A DNA stretch of 64,000 bases from Promethearchaeia archaeon (GTDB lineage: Archaea; Asgardarchaeota; Lokiarchaeia; Sigyniarchaeales; SOKP01), in the NCBI GenBank assembly GCA_029856045.1, contig JAHQWG010000047.1, positions 208,178-272,177 on the forward strand. The letters run 5' to 3'. Under the pieces are notes generated by a model. The model was not told the origin of the DNA, did not search any database, and saw nothing but the letters and a program-made list of their open reading frames with translations. A program made the translations under genes and the position numbers. Each line of letters begins with the position of its first letter. Position 1 is the stretch's first letter. Of the stretch, positions 15,325-25,198 are shown in pieces.

Positions 15325-18243
15325 TTAAGATTTTTTGATTAAATCAATACAATATTCTAAAATAGCAGTTTCTTTTATTGTTTTATCAGGAATTAATCCT
15401 TGTCCGTAATTTAATTTACCTCCGCCTTTCCCTCCAAAATTTTGGACACAAGTCTTTATTATTTTGCCCATATTGAGATTGGATTTTTGAGAAGCTTCAG
15501 ATCCTAACAAACCTAATAGAATTGTTCCCTGCTTTTCTTTACTGGTAAAAATTGTGATTGTCTCGGGGACTTTCTTAAAAATCTTAATTGATAAATTCTT
15601 CATATCATCTTGATTAATTGCATCAAATGATCGCATAATGATTTTAAATTCTTTAAATTGTTTAGCATCTTCAATATATTTTTCAATTGCGCTATCACCA
15701 AAAATATTATTTATTTTTTCTAATTTTTGTTTACTTTCCTCCCATTCGCCGTAGAATTTTTTAACTCTTTCTACGATAAGTTCAATTTGGGAATTTAGAA
15801 TTTTGGCAACCTCTTCCAAGATATCTCCTTTTTTTTCTTCAGTGGAAGTTAAAACTAGATCCTCTGGATTAATTTGACCTGAAGTAAGAGATTTTCTGGT
15901 TGATTTCCATTTTTTTATTAATTCTTGTACTCTGGCGGGTATTTGGGATGCGGAGACATGTAATACATCTTCTAATTCTTGAATTAATTTTTCATAAATG
16001 TATTTTAATTCTTTTGTAGCATTATCAGCAGTGAATGTTATTCTGACAATACCATCTTGTATTTTTTGAGATTTTAAAATTTTTATTTCACCTGCTTCTC
16101 CTGTTCTATTTAAATGAGTTCCACCACACGCTTCGACTTCTAAATTAGGTATTTCGACAATTCTAATCAGTTTACCGGGAACTGCACCACCTTGATAGAT
16201 GCTCATTCCGTACTTATTTTCAGCTTCGGAACGAGGCATAAAGGATAGATTTGTTTTTAAATTCTTTTTAACAATATCATTTGATATAGCTTCAATTTTT
16301 TTAAGATCCTCATCAGAAATTGCATTATAATGAGTTACATCGAGATGGGCTTTTTCTTGAGATTTTTTTGCGCCTGCTTGGTTGATATGAGCACCTAAGA
16401 CTTCTCTTGTTGCGGCATTTATAATGTGGGTTGTAGTGTGATGTTGTGCTATTTGTTTCCGCCATTTTTTATCAAGAATAACATTAACTATATCACCTTC
16501 TTTAAATTTAGGTGGATCGTCCATAACATGAACTATATGTTTTCCCTCCTTAATTACATCTAAAAATTTCTCTCCATTTATAGTTCCAATATCATGTAAT
16601 TGGCCACCAGAAGTTGGGTATGCCACAGATTTGTCAAGAATCACGTACTTATCTATTATTTTTAATACTTTTCCTTTATTAGAATAATCTTCATAATTAT
16701 CAAAATAAAGTGATTGGGTTTCAGGTATATTACTTAAATCAATATCGAGCTCTTTCTGAGTAGCATAGACTTGTTCCTTTTTCTCATGTAATGCAACAAC
16801 TCTACTATAAAAATCATCGGGAATTTTAACTTTTACGCCTAGTTGTTTTGCCTCTTCCACGACCATATCAGGGCTTATACCGTTAGAATCATATAACTTA
16901 ATTAGGGTTTCTTCTGAAATTTCTCCTTTTTTAATTTCATTTTTAACGATTTTTGCCGCATTCTTTTTAGTTTGATAATATTTCTTTTTTTCAACATTCA
17001 ATATTTGCCTTAACTCATCTAAATGTTCGCTGACCTCTGGAAATAATTCCTTTAATTCTTCAGCGTGCCATTCACATACATCTGCAATGTTAATATCCCA
17101 ATTAAATTGGTCTATAAAAGAAATGGCTCTTCTAAAAATTACCCTTAAATTATAACCTCCTCCTACATTTGAGGGTAATTTTCCATCATTAATTGCAAAT
17201 AATAAAGTTCTTGCATGCTCGGCGATTGAATATAAGCCTGCCATTGGCATGATTTTTTTTTCTAATTCCATCACATCCATATTTAATTCCTGAGCGACTC
17301 TTTCCCATGCTTTTCCTAAATCATCGACTTCATCTATGTTTAGATACGCAGAATATTGTGAAAATTTATTATATAATTCTAAATCTAAATCAATTTTTGC
17401 TTTTTCTCTTAATCTTGATAATACTAAGGGGAATACAGCTTCATACATATTTGGAGTACCTTGTGAGAACCAAGCAACCCGTTCCTGACCAAGACCCATG
17501 TCTAAAACTTTTAATGGAAGTTCGCGAGAACCTTCTGGTGTTTGTTCAAACATAGTATATACTTGATTAAACAACTCAACCCCTCTACTAAAAAATTCAA
17601 GACTACAACCGTAGGAACCTCCTCCAGCCCAACTATCTTCATGAATTGTTAATTCATGTTTTGAAACTCCTACTCCCTCAGTAATAAAATCATACATATC
17701 GAGAAAATATTCACCTTGTTTCCATTCTTCAGGTTTCACAAATGCATGCTGCCCGATCATTACAAATCCTGTACAATGGCTTCCCGTAATACCTACATTT
17801 TCAATATCAGAAAATCTCAAGCAAAATTGAGGAATAATTAATTTCTTTGCAGGAGGTTCAACTTCACCTGTTATCACATATGGTTGAAATGCAGAAATTG
17901 AAGCAATAGTAAATTCAGTAGTGGGATTCCATCTTGCAACACAGGGATATCGGTTTACTGGTTTATATCCTCGAGGTTTTAAAATTTCTACGATTTTTTT
18001 CCAAACACCGATAAAGGAGAGTTGGATTTTAGAGGGATTATCTTCAACAACTTGAAAACCTCCCGAACAAGTGGGGTCTCCGCACACTTCTCTATCTTCA
18101 TGAGTAGTCCAAAAATAAGTTCCACATTTGCACAGTTTCCTAATAAAACCTTTATTTCTTAATTCTTTAGTAGGAAAATATTTTTCTGGATCAGCAGATG
18201 CAATTTTTCTGAAGACTTCCTTCTGTTCCTTATCAGAGAGCAT
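15325..18243 (-). CDS. alaS: Alanyl-tRNA synthetase, archaeal type
   Basis: A 972-residue AlaRS. An archaeal N-terminal extension carries a probable zinc knuckle (LCKCGTYFWTTHEDREVCGD, then CSGG). The class II catalytic core contains GQHAFVKPEEWKQGEYFLDM and GAGGSYGCSLEFF-like text, ending with the tRNA-recognition helices. The editing domain has HHTTTHIINAATREVLGAH and EACGGTHLNRTGEAG, whose His and Cys residues bind the zinc used to clear Ser- and Gly-tRNA(Ala). The C-terminal C-Ala domain ends KGGGKLNYGQGL. Length and order match archaeal enzymes. It is divergent from ftcD. The gene stands alone, with no clear operon partner. Confidence 0.97.
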   Translation of the reverse strand: MLSDKEQKEVFRKIASADPEKYFPTKELRNKGFIRKLCKCGTYFWTTHEDREVCGDPTCSGGFQVVEDNPSKIQLSFIGVWKKIVEILKPRGYKPVNRYPCVARWNPTTEFTIASISAFQPYVITGEVEPPAKKLIIPQFCLRFSDIENVGITGSHCTGFVMIGQHAFVKPEEWKQGEYFLDMYDFITEGVGVSKHELTIHEDSWAGGGSYGCSLEFFSRGVELFNQVYTMFEQTPEGSRELPLKVLDMGLGQERVAWFSQGTPNMYEAVFPLVLSRLREKAKIDLDLELYNKFSQYSAYLNIDEVDDLGKAWERVAQELNMDVMELEKKIMPMAGLYSIAEHARTLLFAINDGKLPSNVGGGYNLRVIFRRAISFIDQFNWDINIADVCEWHAEELKELFPEVSEHLDELRQILNVEKKKYYQTKKNAAKIVKNEIKKGEISEETLIKLYDSNGISPDMVVEEAKQLGVKVKIPDDFYSRVVALHEKKEQVYATQKELDIDLSNIPETQSLYFDNYEDYSNKGKVLKIIDKYVILDKSVAYPTSGGQLHDIGTINGEKFLDVIKEGKHIVHVMDDPPKFKEGDIVNVILDKKWRKQIAQHHTTTHIINAATREVLGAHINQAGAKKSQEKAHLDVTHYNAISDEDLKKIEAISNDIVKKNLKTNLSFMPRSEAENKYGMSIYQGGAVPGKLIRIVEIPNLEVEACGGTHLNRTGEAGEIKILKSQKIQDGIVRITFTADNATKELKYIYEKLIQELEDVLHVSASQIPARVQELIKKWKSTRKSLTSGQINPEDLVLTSTEEKKGDILEEVAKILNSQIELIVERVKKFYGEWEESKQKLEKINNIFGDSAIEKYIEDAKQFKEFKIIMRSFDAINQDDMKNLSIKIFKKVPETITIFTSKEKQGTILLGLLGSEASQKSNLNMGKIIKTCVQNFGGKGGGKLNYGQGLIPDKTIKETAILEYCIDLIKKS

Positions 18244-18403
18244 AATATGATATATTTAAATTTCAAACAATGGTATTAACTAACTTATTTTTATATTGTT
18301 ATGGACTCCTTAATTATTTTTTTATTATCGAAAAAAAAATAAAAATTATTAAATTGTAAAGGATGTTGAGATACATTAAGGAAATGCTATTGGAGAAATA
18401 AAA

Positions 18404-19321
18404 ATGGAGAAAGGAAAAAGGAAAATTGTTGAGTCAGTGCCCAATTTTAGTGAAGGAACTGATAGTACTAAAGTTGAAGCGATTGTTTCTGAAATCAGAA
18501 ATACTCATGAGACTCGTATTGTAGATATTCAATATGATTCTGATTATAATCGAGCAGTTATTACATTTATTGGAACACCAGAAGCAGTACTTAAAGCAAA
18601 TATTGCTGCTGCTAAAAAAGCCATCAAATTGATTGATATGAATAAACACAAGGGACAGCATCCACGTATAGGTGCGGTTGATGTTTGTCCATTTGTACCT
18701 GCTCAAAATGTTACTATTGAAGAATGTAAAGACTTAGCAATAAATTTTGCTGAAGCGATGACAAAGGAAGGAGTTCCAGTTTATCTTTATGAAGAATCCG
18801 CTACTAAACCAGAGAGGAGAAATATTGATAATATCCGCATAGGCGAATATGAGGGTTTGAAAGAAACAATAAAAACGAACCATGAACATAAACCAGATTA
18901 TGGACCTTCCGAATTCCATCCAACTGCTGGTGCAACGATTACAGGCGCCAGATATCCTTTAATTAGTTTTAATATTAATCTTGGAACAACAGACGTTAAA
19001 ATAGCTAAGAAGGTTGCTAAACGGATTCATCAACGCTCTGGAGGACTCGTAAATGTTAAAGCAATGGGAACGGAAATAAAAGAGCGAGATTGTGTTCAAG
19101 TAGGGATTAGCAATATTAATTTTAGAAAAACACCACTCTATCGGCAGATGGAACTCGTTAAAATTGAAGCGGCGCGGTATGGAGTTCCAGTGGTTGGTTC
19201 AGAATTAATTGGTGTTCTCCCCATAGATGCAGTGCTTAACTCGTTGGATTACTATTTACAACTCGAATCTCCCAAGAAGCTTGAGCAGAAGCATTTATTA
19301 GAGTATTATTTTGATTTTTAA
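18404..19321 (+). CDS. ftcD: Glutamate formiminotransferase (single-domain FtcD)
   Basis: A 305-residue formiminotransferase that moves the formimino group from N-formiminoglutamate to tetrahydrofolate (or the archaeal pterin), the last step of histidine breakdown. Marks are VESVPNFSEGTD at the N-terminus, HKGQHPRIGAVDVCPFVP with the catalytic His, TGARYPLISFNINL and VPVVGSELIGVLP. The C-terminal cyclodeaminase domain of animal FtcD is absent, as in many bacterial and archaeal forms. GGAG lies ten bases before the ATG. It is convergent with hutI, the stops 15 nt apart, so the pathway is encoded by two converging transcripts. Confidence 0.95.
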   Translation: MEKGKRKIVESVPNFSEGTDSTKVEAIVSEIRNTHETRIVDIQYDSDYNRAVITFIGTPEAVLKANIAAAKKAIKLIDMNKHKGQHPRIGAVDVCPFVPAQNVTIEECKDLAINFAEAMTKEGVPVYLYEESATKPERRNIDNIRIGEYEGLKETIKTNHEHKPDYGPSEFHPTAGATITGARYPLISFNINLGTTDVKIAKKVAKRIHQRSGGLVNVKAMGTEIKERDCVQVGISNINFRKTPLYRQMELVKIEAARYGVPVVGSELIGVLPIDAVLNSLDYYLQLESPKKLEQKHLLEYYFDF

Positions 19322-19336
19322 TATTAATAAATACAA

Positions 19337-20605
19337 TTAATTCTGCACAACGATTTTTCCATTTTTAATGACTGTTGAAACGAGATTTATTCCAAATTGG
19401 TAAGCCAAGAATTGATAATTGGGTGCATTAAACATTACCAAATCTGCTTTCTTTCCAACTTCTATGCTACCAACCTGGTCTTGTCGTTGTAGGGCGCACG
19501 CAGCATTAATTGTTGCGGCACTCAGAGCTTCTGCAGGTGAGAGTTTCATATTATAACAAGCTAATACAATTATCATTTGCATTGACTCCGTCCAACAATT
19601 TGGGTTTAGATCAGTTGCAAGTGCCACAGGAATGCCAAATTCAATCATTTTTCTTGCTGGTGCATAATCCTTTAGCATCAAACAGAATGGAGTACCTGGC
19701 AATAGAGTAGCTATGACTCCCGCTTTTCTCATTGCTTCCAAACCATTATTATTTGATTTCAGTAAATGTGCTGCTTGAACTGCGTTTAATTTTGCTGCCA
19801 ATAAGGCTCCATTTGTATCTACAATCTCATCTATATGAATTTGAGGTTTTAATCCATATCTTTTTGCAGCAATTATTATTTTCTGAGTTTGTTCGATTGA
19901 AAATATCCCTTCTTCGCAGAATACATCACAAAACTCTGCTAAACCCTCACTAGCAATTTTGGGGATAATTTCTGAAATTATTAAGTCAACATAATCATCT
20001 GTTCTCCCTTTGTATTCTGGTGGTATTGCGTGTGCTCCTAAAAATGTTGAAACAACATCTAACGGGTGTTCTTTATTAAGGATATTCGCCGCTTTTAATG
20101 ATTTTATTTCGCTATCGAGTGAAAGTCCATAACCAGATTTCGTTTCAACTGTTGTTGTACCATAATTCATCATTCTATCTAAGATTTTTTTGCCGTTTTC
20201 AACTAATTTTTCAAGAGAAGCTTTTCTCGTTTCTCGAACAGTTTTTAAAATTCCTCCTCCAGCCTCGAGAATCTCGAGATACGTTTTTCCAGCAAGCTTC
20301 ATTGATAATTCATTTTCTCTTGAACCGTCAAATATGATATGAGTATGTGGGTCTATGAATCCAGGGGTAACTAATTTATTAGTAGCATCGATCTTAATGT
20401 TAATTTGATTGTAAGCATATTTAGACATTAGATCTTTGGTAGTTCCAACAAATATGATTTTGTCATCTTTTACTGCTACCGCTCCATCAAGAATAATTGC
20501 CAACTCTCCCATTTTTTCGCCAATCCTAGGCACACCAAATTTTGAATCCATAGTAACAAGTTGATTTGCATGGATAATTGCGAGATCTGGTTCATCATTC
20601 TTCAT
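19337..20605 (-). CDS. hutI: Imidazolonepropionase
   Basis: A 422-residue amidohydrolase that opens 4-imidazolone-5-propanoate to N-formiminoglutamate, the third step of histidine breakdown. The metal motif is GFIDPHTHIIFDG with His87 and His89; further marks are TTTVETKSGYGLSLDSE, QIHIDEIVD with a metal-binding His, and VALATDLNPNC carrying the catalytic Asp. The C-terminal beta-sandwich ends ADLVMFNAPNYQF. It is the last gene of hutU-hutH-hutI, 11 nt after hutH, so translation is probably coupled; no separate ribosome site is evident. Confidence 0.96.
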   Translation of the reverse strand: MKNDEPDLAIIHANQLVTMDSKFGVPRIGEKMGELAIILDGAVAVKDDKIIFVGTTKDLMSKYAYNQINIKIDATNKLVTPGFIDPHTHIIFDGSRENELSMKLAGKTYLEILEAGGGILKTVRETRKASLEKLVENGKKILDRMMNYGTTTVETKSGYGLSLDSEIKSLKAANILNKEHPLDVVSTFLGAHAIPPEYKGRTDDYVDLIISEIIPKIASEGLAEFCDVFCEEGIFSIEQTQKIIIAAKRYGLKPQIHIDEIVDTNGALLAAKLNAVQAAHLLKSNNNGLEAMRKAGVIATLLPGTPFCLMLKDYAPARKMIEFGIPVALATDLNPNCWTESMQMIIVLACYNMKLSPAEALSAATINAACALQRQDQVGSIEVGKKADLVMFNAPNYQFLAYQFGINLVSTVIKNGKIVVQN

Positions 20606-20616
20606 AATTGGCAGCT

Positions 20617-22143
20617 CTATTGATTGCTTATTTTTAATAATTCATTACTTCTAATAATTTCTATTGCCACTTTTATAAAATCAGAGAGAATTGTATCTTC
20701 TGTTAAATGGGGTATTTTTTTTCGTATATATTCATAACAAGCCTCTAGAATCTTGCTTGATTTCAGAGGTCTTCTAAAATCAAAGGCTTGTGCGGCACAT
20801 AAAAGTTCTATTGCATAAATTTTTTCGACATTTTCAATTATTCGAAGTGTTTTTCTAGCACTAATAGCACCCATACTTACATGATCTTCTTGACCCATAG
20901 ATGTTGGTATGCTATCAGCGCTAGCAGGAAAGCAAAGTGATTTATTTTCACTTGCAAGAGCTGCTGAAGAATATTGAACCATCATAAATCCAGAGTTTAA
21001 ACCAGATTCCTTAATTAAATAAGGGGGTAATCCCCATTTCCCTTCCAAAAGAAGATACGTTCGCCGGTCAGAAATGTTTCCTAGTTCTGAAGCTGCTAAA
21101 CCCACATAATCTAAAGGTAATGCAAGTGGTTGTCCGTGGAAATTTCCTCCACTAATAGCATCTTCTTCATTAAAAATAATGGGGTTATCGGTAATGGAAT
21201 TTAATTCACATTCCAATTTTTCATTCAAATGCGATAAAGCATCCCTAGATGCACCATGAACTTGTGGCATACACCGAAGAGAATATGGATCTTGAACACG
21301 TTCACAATTTTTATGAGATTCTATAAATTCGGAATTCTCAAGAAATTTTCTTATTCTCTTAGCCACTATTTTAGCACCTTGATGTGGTCTTAATTCAATT
21401 AATCTCTCATCAAAAGGTTGGGGTGAACCTAAATAGCTTTCAAGACTGAGAGCACCAATTATATCCGCGTGATCTAAGCAATTTTTTAATTTTTCTGATA
21501 CCTTTATAGCATGAGCTGCTATAAATTGCGTACCATTAATTAATGCTAAACTTTCTTTTGGGCTAAGTTTTAATGGGGAAATTTTATACTGATTTAATAT
21601 TTTCTCAGTTGGAATAAAGGTTTTCCCATCGGTTGATAGATATCCTAAACCAATTAATGGTAAAAATAAATGAGCTAAAGGTGCGAGATCTCCCGATGCC
21701 CCAACCGAACCTTGTTCAGGAACTAAAGGTATATAATTTCTCTCAATATGCCAGAGTATTCTCTCAAGTATTTGTAATGATATTCCAGAATAGCCTTTAC
21801 TTAATACATGCACCTTGAGAATAAGCATTAATTTTGAGATTTCTTGCTCTATTGGTGAGCCAACACCTACACTATGACTCTTAAGAATATTCTCTTGTAA
21901 TTTACCAGTATCTTCTTTAGTAATTCTAGTTCTACATAAAGAGCCAATTCCGGTGTTAATACTATATACAAGTTTCTCACCCTGAGCAATAGATTGAACT
22001 ATCTCATAACTTTTTAATACTTTAGTTTTAACCTCATCTGTTAATATCCCTTTTATCTGGTCCCTTGCCAATTTCAGCGCTTTTTCAATGGTAAGTTGAT
22101 CTAAACCAAATTTAAAATTGTCTTTCATATTCTCCTGTTTCAA
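20617..22143 (-). CDS. hutH: Histidine ammonia-lyase
   Basis: A 508-residue lyase that removes ammonia from histidine to give urocanate, the first step of the pathway. EQGSVGASGDLAPLAHL contains Ala149-Ser150-Gly151, the triad that cyclises to the MIO electrophile. YSINTGIGSL, the Tyr-containing loop, and KPLQDRYS-like text (RVQDPYSLRCMPQVHGASRD) are also present, and SMGQEDHVSMG near the C-terminus is typical. The longest frame starts at TTG 22143; an in-frame ATG at 22128 has GGAG only three bases away, so the start is uncertain within six residues. It follows hutU by 42 nt in the same operon. Confidence 0.97.
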   Translation of the reverse strand: MKQENMKDNFKFGLDQLTIEKALKLARDQIKGILTDEVKTKVLKSYEIVQSIAQGEKLVYSINTGIGSLCRTRITKEDTGKLQENILKSHSVGVGSPIEQEISKLMLILKVHVLSKGYSGISLQILERILWHIERNYIPLVPEQGSVGASGDLAPLAHLFLPLIGLGYLSTDGKTFIPTEKILNQYKISPLKLSPKESLALINGTQFIAAHAIKVSEKLKNCLDHADIIGALSLESYLGSPQPFDERLIELRPHQGAKIVAKRIRKFLENSEFIESHKNCERVQDPYSLRCMPQVHGASRDALSHLNEKLECELNSITDNPIIFNEEDAISGGNFHGQPLALPLDYVGLAASELGNISDRRTYLLLEGKWGLPPYLIKESGLNSGFMMVQYSSAALASENKSLCFPASADSIPTSMGQEDHVSMGAISARKTLRIIENVEKIYAIELLCAAQAFDFRRPLKSSKILEACYEYIRKKIPHLTEDTILSDFIKVAIEIIRSNELLKISNQ

Positions 22144-22185
22144 AATATTGATAGATTTTTTATTGTGTTAATCGAGTAATTTAAT

Positions 22186-24207
22186 TCATTTAACATTTTT
22201 TAAATAATTAGTTACAACTTCATCAACAAGATTATCTTGGGCTATGAATGGCAAGGTTATGTGTCCCCACCCTTCATTTTCAATGTTCCAATTATAAGCG
22301 GTTTCCATCGCATGCGGATTTCTTGCCCAACTTCTTCTACCTATTCCACCCATAACGTCCCATTCTAATGCATTCTTTATAGTTCTATCTACCTTTACAG
22401 ACCCATCTAATACCAGTCCAAACCCACCGTTAAAACATTTCCCAACTCCTACACCACCTCCATTTGACAGTACAGCTATAGTCATGCCCCTTAATGCATT
22501 TCCAGCAAAACAATGAACAGCCATTTCTACCATAACATTACTTCCATCTTTAATATTAGATGTTTCTCTGAATGGGGAATCAGTGCCTGAAACATCATGA
22601 TGGTCTCTTCCGAGCATTATTGGCCCGATTTCTCCATTTCTTACCAATTCATTAAACTTGAGGGCAATATTAATTCTTTCTTTTGCATCAGCATATAATA
22701 TTCTGGCTCTTGTCCCAACAACAAGTTTATTTTTTTTCGCATCCTTTATCCAAATATAATTATCTCTATCTTGAGCTCGCCTTTCTGGGTCAATGTAGCT
22801 CATTGCTGCATGGTCCGTTTTATCAAGATCCTCATTTTTTCCAGAGAGACATACCCATCTAAAAGGACCATACCCATAATCAAAGCATATAGGTCCCATA
22901 ATATCTTCAACATACGACGGAAAAATAAATCCTTCTGAAGTATCAACGCCGTTTTTCACTATATCCCTGACACCAGCATCAAAAACTGCTTTCATAAATG
23001 AATTTCCATAATCCCAGAAGAAAGTTCCCTTATCTCGCATAATTTTTATTAATCTGAATTGTTCCTTTAAAGATTCATCTATTAGTTGTTTTAATTTTGT
23101 TGGGTCAGATTTTATTAATCTCCTTCCTTCTTCAAAGCTGACCTGATAAGGTGTATAACCACCATTATATACAGCATGACAGGAAGTCTGGTCAGAAGCA
23201 AGTTCAACTTTAATCTTATTTTCAACTACATATTTCCAAAGATTAACAACATTTCCATAATACCCAATAGATATTGATGTACCTGATTTTTTTGCATCAT
23301 CAATCCAATTGAAAATCTCTTCTAGATCATCGGAATATTTTGAAAGCCATCCCTGTTTATGCCTTGTTTCGATTCTTGATTTATCCACCTCTGCTATAAC
23401 ACCTATGCCCCCAGCTATCTCTACTGCTTTTGCTTGAGCTCCTGACATACCTCCAAGACCTGAACTAAGGTATATGACTCCCTTGAGGTCTTTATCGGCA
23501 GGGATTCCAAGATAATAACGCCCAGCATTAAGCAAAGTGATATAAGTTCCATGAACTATGCCTTGTGGTCCGATATACATCCAACCTCCGGCGGTCATTT
23601 GCCCATAGTTCGCTACTCCCAATGCTGCTGCCGTTGCAAAATCTTCTGGGTTATCGAACATTCCAACCATTAAACCATTTGTCGAGATCACCCTGGATGC
23701 GGTGGGGAAGGTAGGAAATAATCCAACCGGATGCCCAGATGAGACGACAAGAGTTTGATTGGAAGTTAATTCTTCAAGATACATTTTCACAAGCCGGTAC
23801 TGCATCCAATTTTGGTGAACTTGACCAGATTCTCCATATGTGACAAGTTCATAAGGATATAGAGCTACATCAAAATCAAGATTGTTATCAATCATAACTT
23901 GTAAAGCTTTCCCTTCAAGTGTTTTTCCTTTATACTCATCAACAGGCTTCGCTTTTATGTTTCCTTCTGGTCTAAATCTATAACCGTAGATTCTACCTCT
24001 TGTTACCAATTCATTCATAAATTCAGGTGCAATTTTTTCGTGTAAAGAAAGAGGTATATATCGTAAAGCATTTTTTAAGGCTAATTTTGTTTGATTTTTA
24101 TTGAGTCTATAACCACGAGAGGGTGCTCTTCTAATACCATCAATGAATTCGGGATATTTAGGGAGTGTTTCTGGCAATTTAATTTTCATAGCTTTTGAAA
24201 GATCCAT
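22186..24207 (-). CDS. hutU: Urocanate hydratase
   Basis: A 673-residue urocanase, the second step of histidine breakdown, hydrating urocanate to imidazolonepropionate with NAD+ as electrophilic cofactor. The dinucleotide-binding region YLSSGLGGMSGAQAKAVEIA is intact, with the conserved QTSCHAVYNGGYTPYQVS holding the family Cys, and GRDHHDVSGTDSPFRET plus SNGGGVGVGKCFNGGFGLVL near the end. It is about 100 residues longer than the E. coli-type enzyme (about 555), matching the longer urocanase group. It leads the hutU-hutH-hutI operon and is divergent from a GNAT gene. No HutC repressor gene was seen. Confidence 0.97.
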   Translation of the reverse strand: MDLSKAMKIKLPETLPKYPEFIDGIRRAPSRGYRLNKNQTKLALKNALRYIPLSLHEKIAPEFMNELVTRGRIYGYRFRPEGNIKAKPVDEYKGKTLEGKALQVMIDNNLDFDVALYPYELVTYGESGQVHQNWMQYRLVKMYLEELTSNQTLVVSSGHPVGLFPTFPTASRVISTNGLMVGMFDNPEDFATAAALGVANYGQMTAGGWMYIGPQGIVHGTYITLLNAGRYYLGIPADKDLKGVIYLSSGLGGMSGAQAKAVEIAGGIGVIAEVDKSRIETRHKQGWLSKYSDDLEEIFNWIDDAKKSGTSISIGYYGNVVNLWKYVVENKIKVELASDQTSCHAVYNGGYTPYQVSFEEGRRLIKSDPTKLKQLIDESLKEQFRLIKIMRDKGTFFWDYGNSFMKAVFDAGVRDIVKNGVDTSEGFIFPSYVEDIMGPICFDYGYGPFRWVCLSGKNEDLDKTDHAAMSYIDPERRAQDRDNYIWIKDAKKNKLVVGTRARILYADAKERINIALKFNELVRNGEIGPIMLGRDHHDVSGTDSPFRETSNIKDGSNVMVEMAVHCFAGNALRGMTIAVLSNGGGVGVGKCFNGGFGLVLDGSVKVDRTIKNALEWDVMGGIGRRSWARNPHAMETAYNWNIENEGWGHITLPFIAQDNLVDEVVTNYLKNVK

Positions 24208-24353
24208 ATTTTTTAATTACCCCATCCAATATTTGAATTTTATTATTTCTTTTTTTTTAATACACTAAAGTGCTAACCAAACGGGAAAAAAGGCTATAAA
24301 AAAATTAATAACATATTTAACATTTAAAAGCAGAAAAAAGTTTATATACAGTT

Positions 24354-25136
24354 ATGAAAGAACTTTATCGGCAAATTATCGAAATTGAGCGGATTGCTAG
24401 TCACGCTTGGCCAGCTCATGAAGTTCAGTATTTGGGTGGATGGATGCTTCGAGCCAGTTATGGGATTACTCATAGGGCAAATAGTACATTAATTCTTGAC
24501 GAGCTACCCGAGGGAGATATCGATTCAGCTATCCAAATTATTCGTGAATTCTATATAAGCCAAGGTTTACCAACAAGATTTCAATTAACGAATGCAAGTG
24601 TGCCTGCTAATATTGACCGTAAAATTGCTGATTTGGGTTTTATCTTAGAAATGAAAGTTAATGTGCAAATTATTTCCCTGGATTCTTTATTCCATGATAT
24701 AACTTCTTTTCATATAGAAATTCATCCAGTCCCTCAACAGGACTGGCTTTCTACATATGCAGCTGTTGGAAATTATGATTCTGTCTCTTTAAGAATTAGA
24801 GGAGCCATTATGAGACGTGTTGTGCAGGAAAAAGCATTTGCATCAGCTATCTTTAAAGGCAAGGTTGTTGGAGTGGGATTTGGGGTAGCTGAAAATGGTT
24901 GGCTTGGATTATTTGCAATATATACCCTAGCCTCGTTTCGACATAAGGGCATAGCAACTGCTATTACACGCGCTCTCGCCCAATGGGGATTATCTAAGGG
25001 AGCCACCCGTGCCTATCTCCTAGTTGAGCAGAAAAATGAACCTGCAAATGCCCTTTATAATCATTTGGGTTTCCAAAATCTCTATTATTATTGGTACAGA
25101 TTGGAACAAGGTAGTATTGAAAATAAAGAAAATTAA
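24354..25136 (+). CDS. GNAT family N-acetyltransferase
   Basis: A 260-residue acetyltransferase. The C-terminal GNAT domain carries the acetyl-CoA pyrophosphate-binding motif SFRHKGIATAITRALAQWG and the following YLLVEQKNEPANALYNHLGF, where the Asn/Tyr pair is typical. The first 120 residues (GGWMLRASYGITHRANSTLI) form a second, degenerate GNAT-like half. The Trp-rich start and fewer A+T-rich codons look more bacterial than the neighbours, so transfer from bacteria is possible. The substrate is unknown. It is divergent from hutU across 146 nt; a link with histidine metabolism is not supported by sequence. Confidence 0.83.
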   Translation: MKELYRQIIEIERIASHAWPAHEVQYLGGWMLRASYGITHRANSTLILDELPEGDIDSAIQIIREFYISQGLPTRFQLTNASVPANIDRKIADLGFILEMKVNVQIISLDSLFHDITSFHIEIHPVPQQDWLSTYAAVGNYDSVSLRIRGAIMRRVVQEKAFASAIFKGKVVGVGFGVAENGWLGLFAIYTLASFRHKGIATAITRALAQWGLSKGATRAYLLVEQKNEPANALYNHLGFQNLYYYWYRLEQGSIENKEN

Positions 25137-25198
25137 TTTATTTTGGGTGGTATCAAAATTTAGTGATGGATATATCAATTAAGAAATTATTTTTTACT

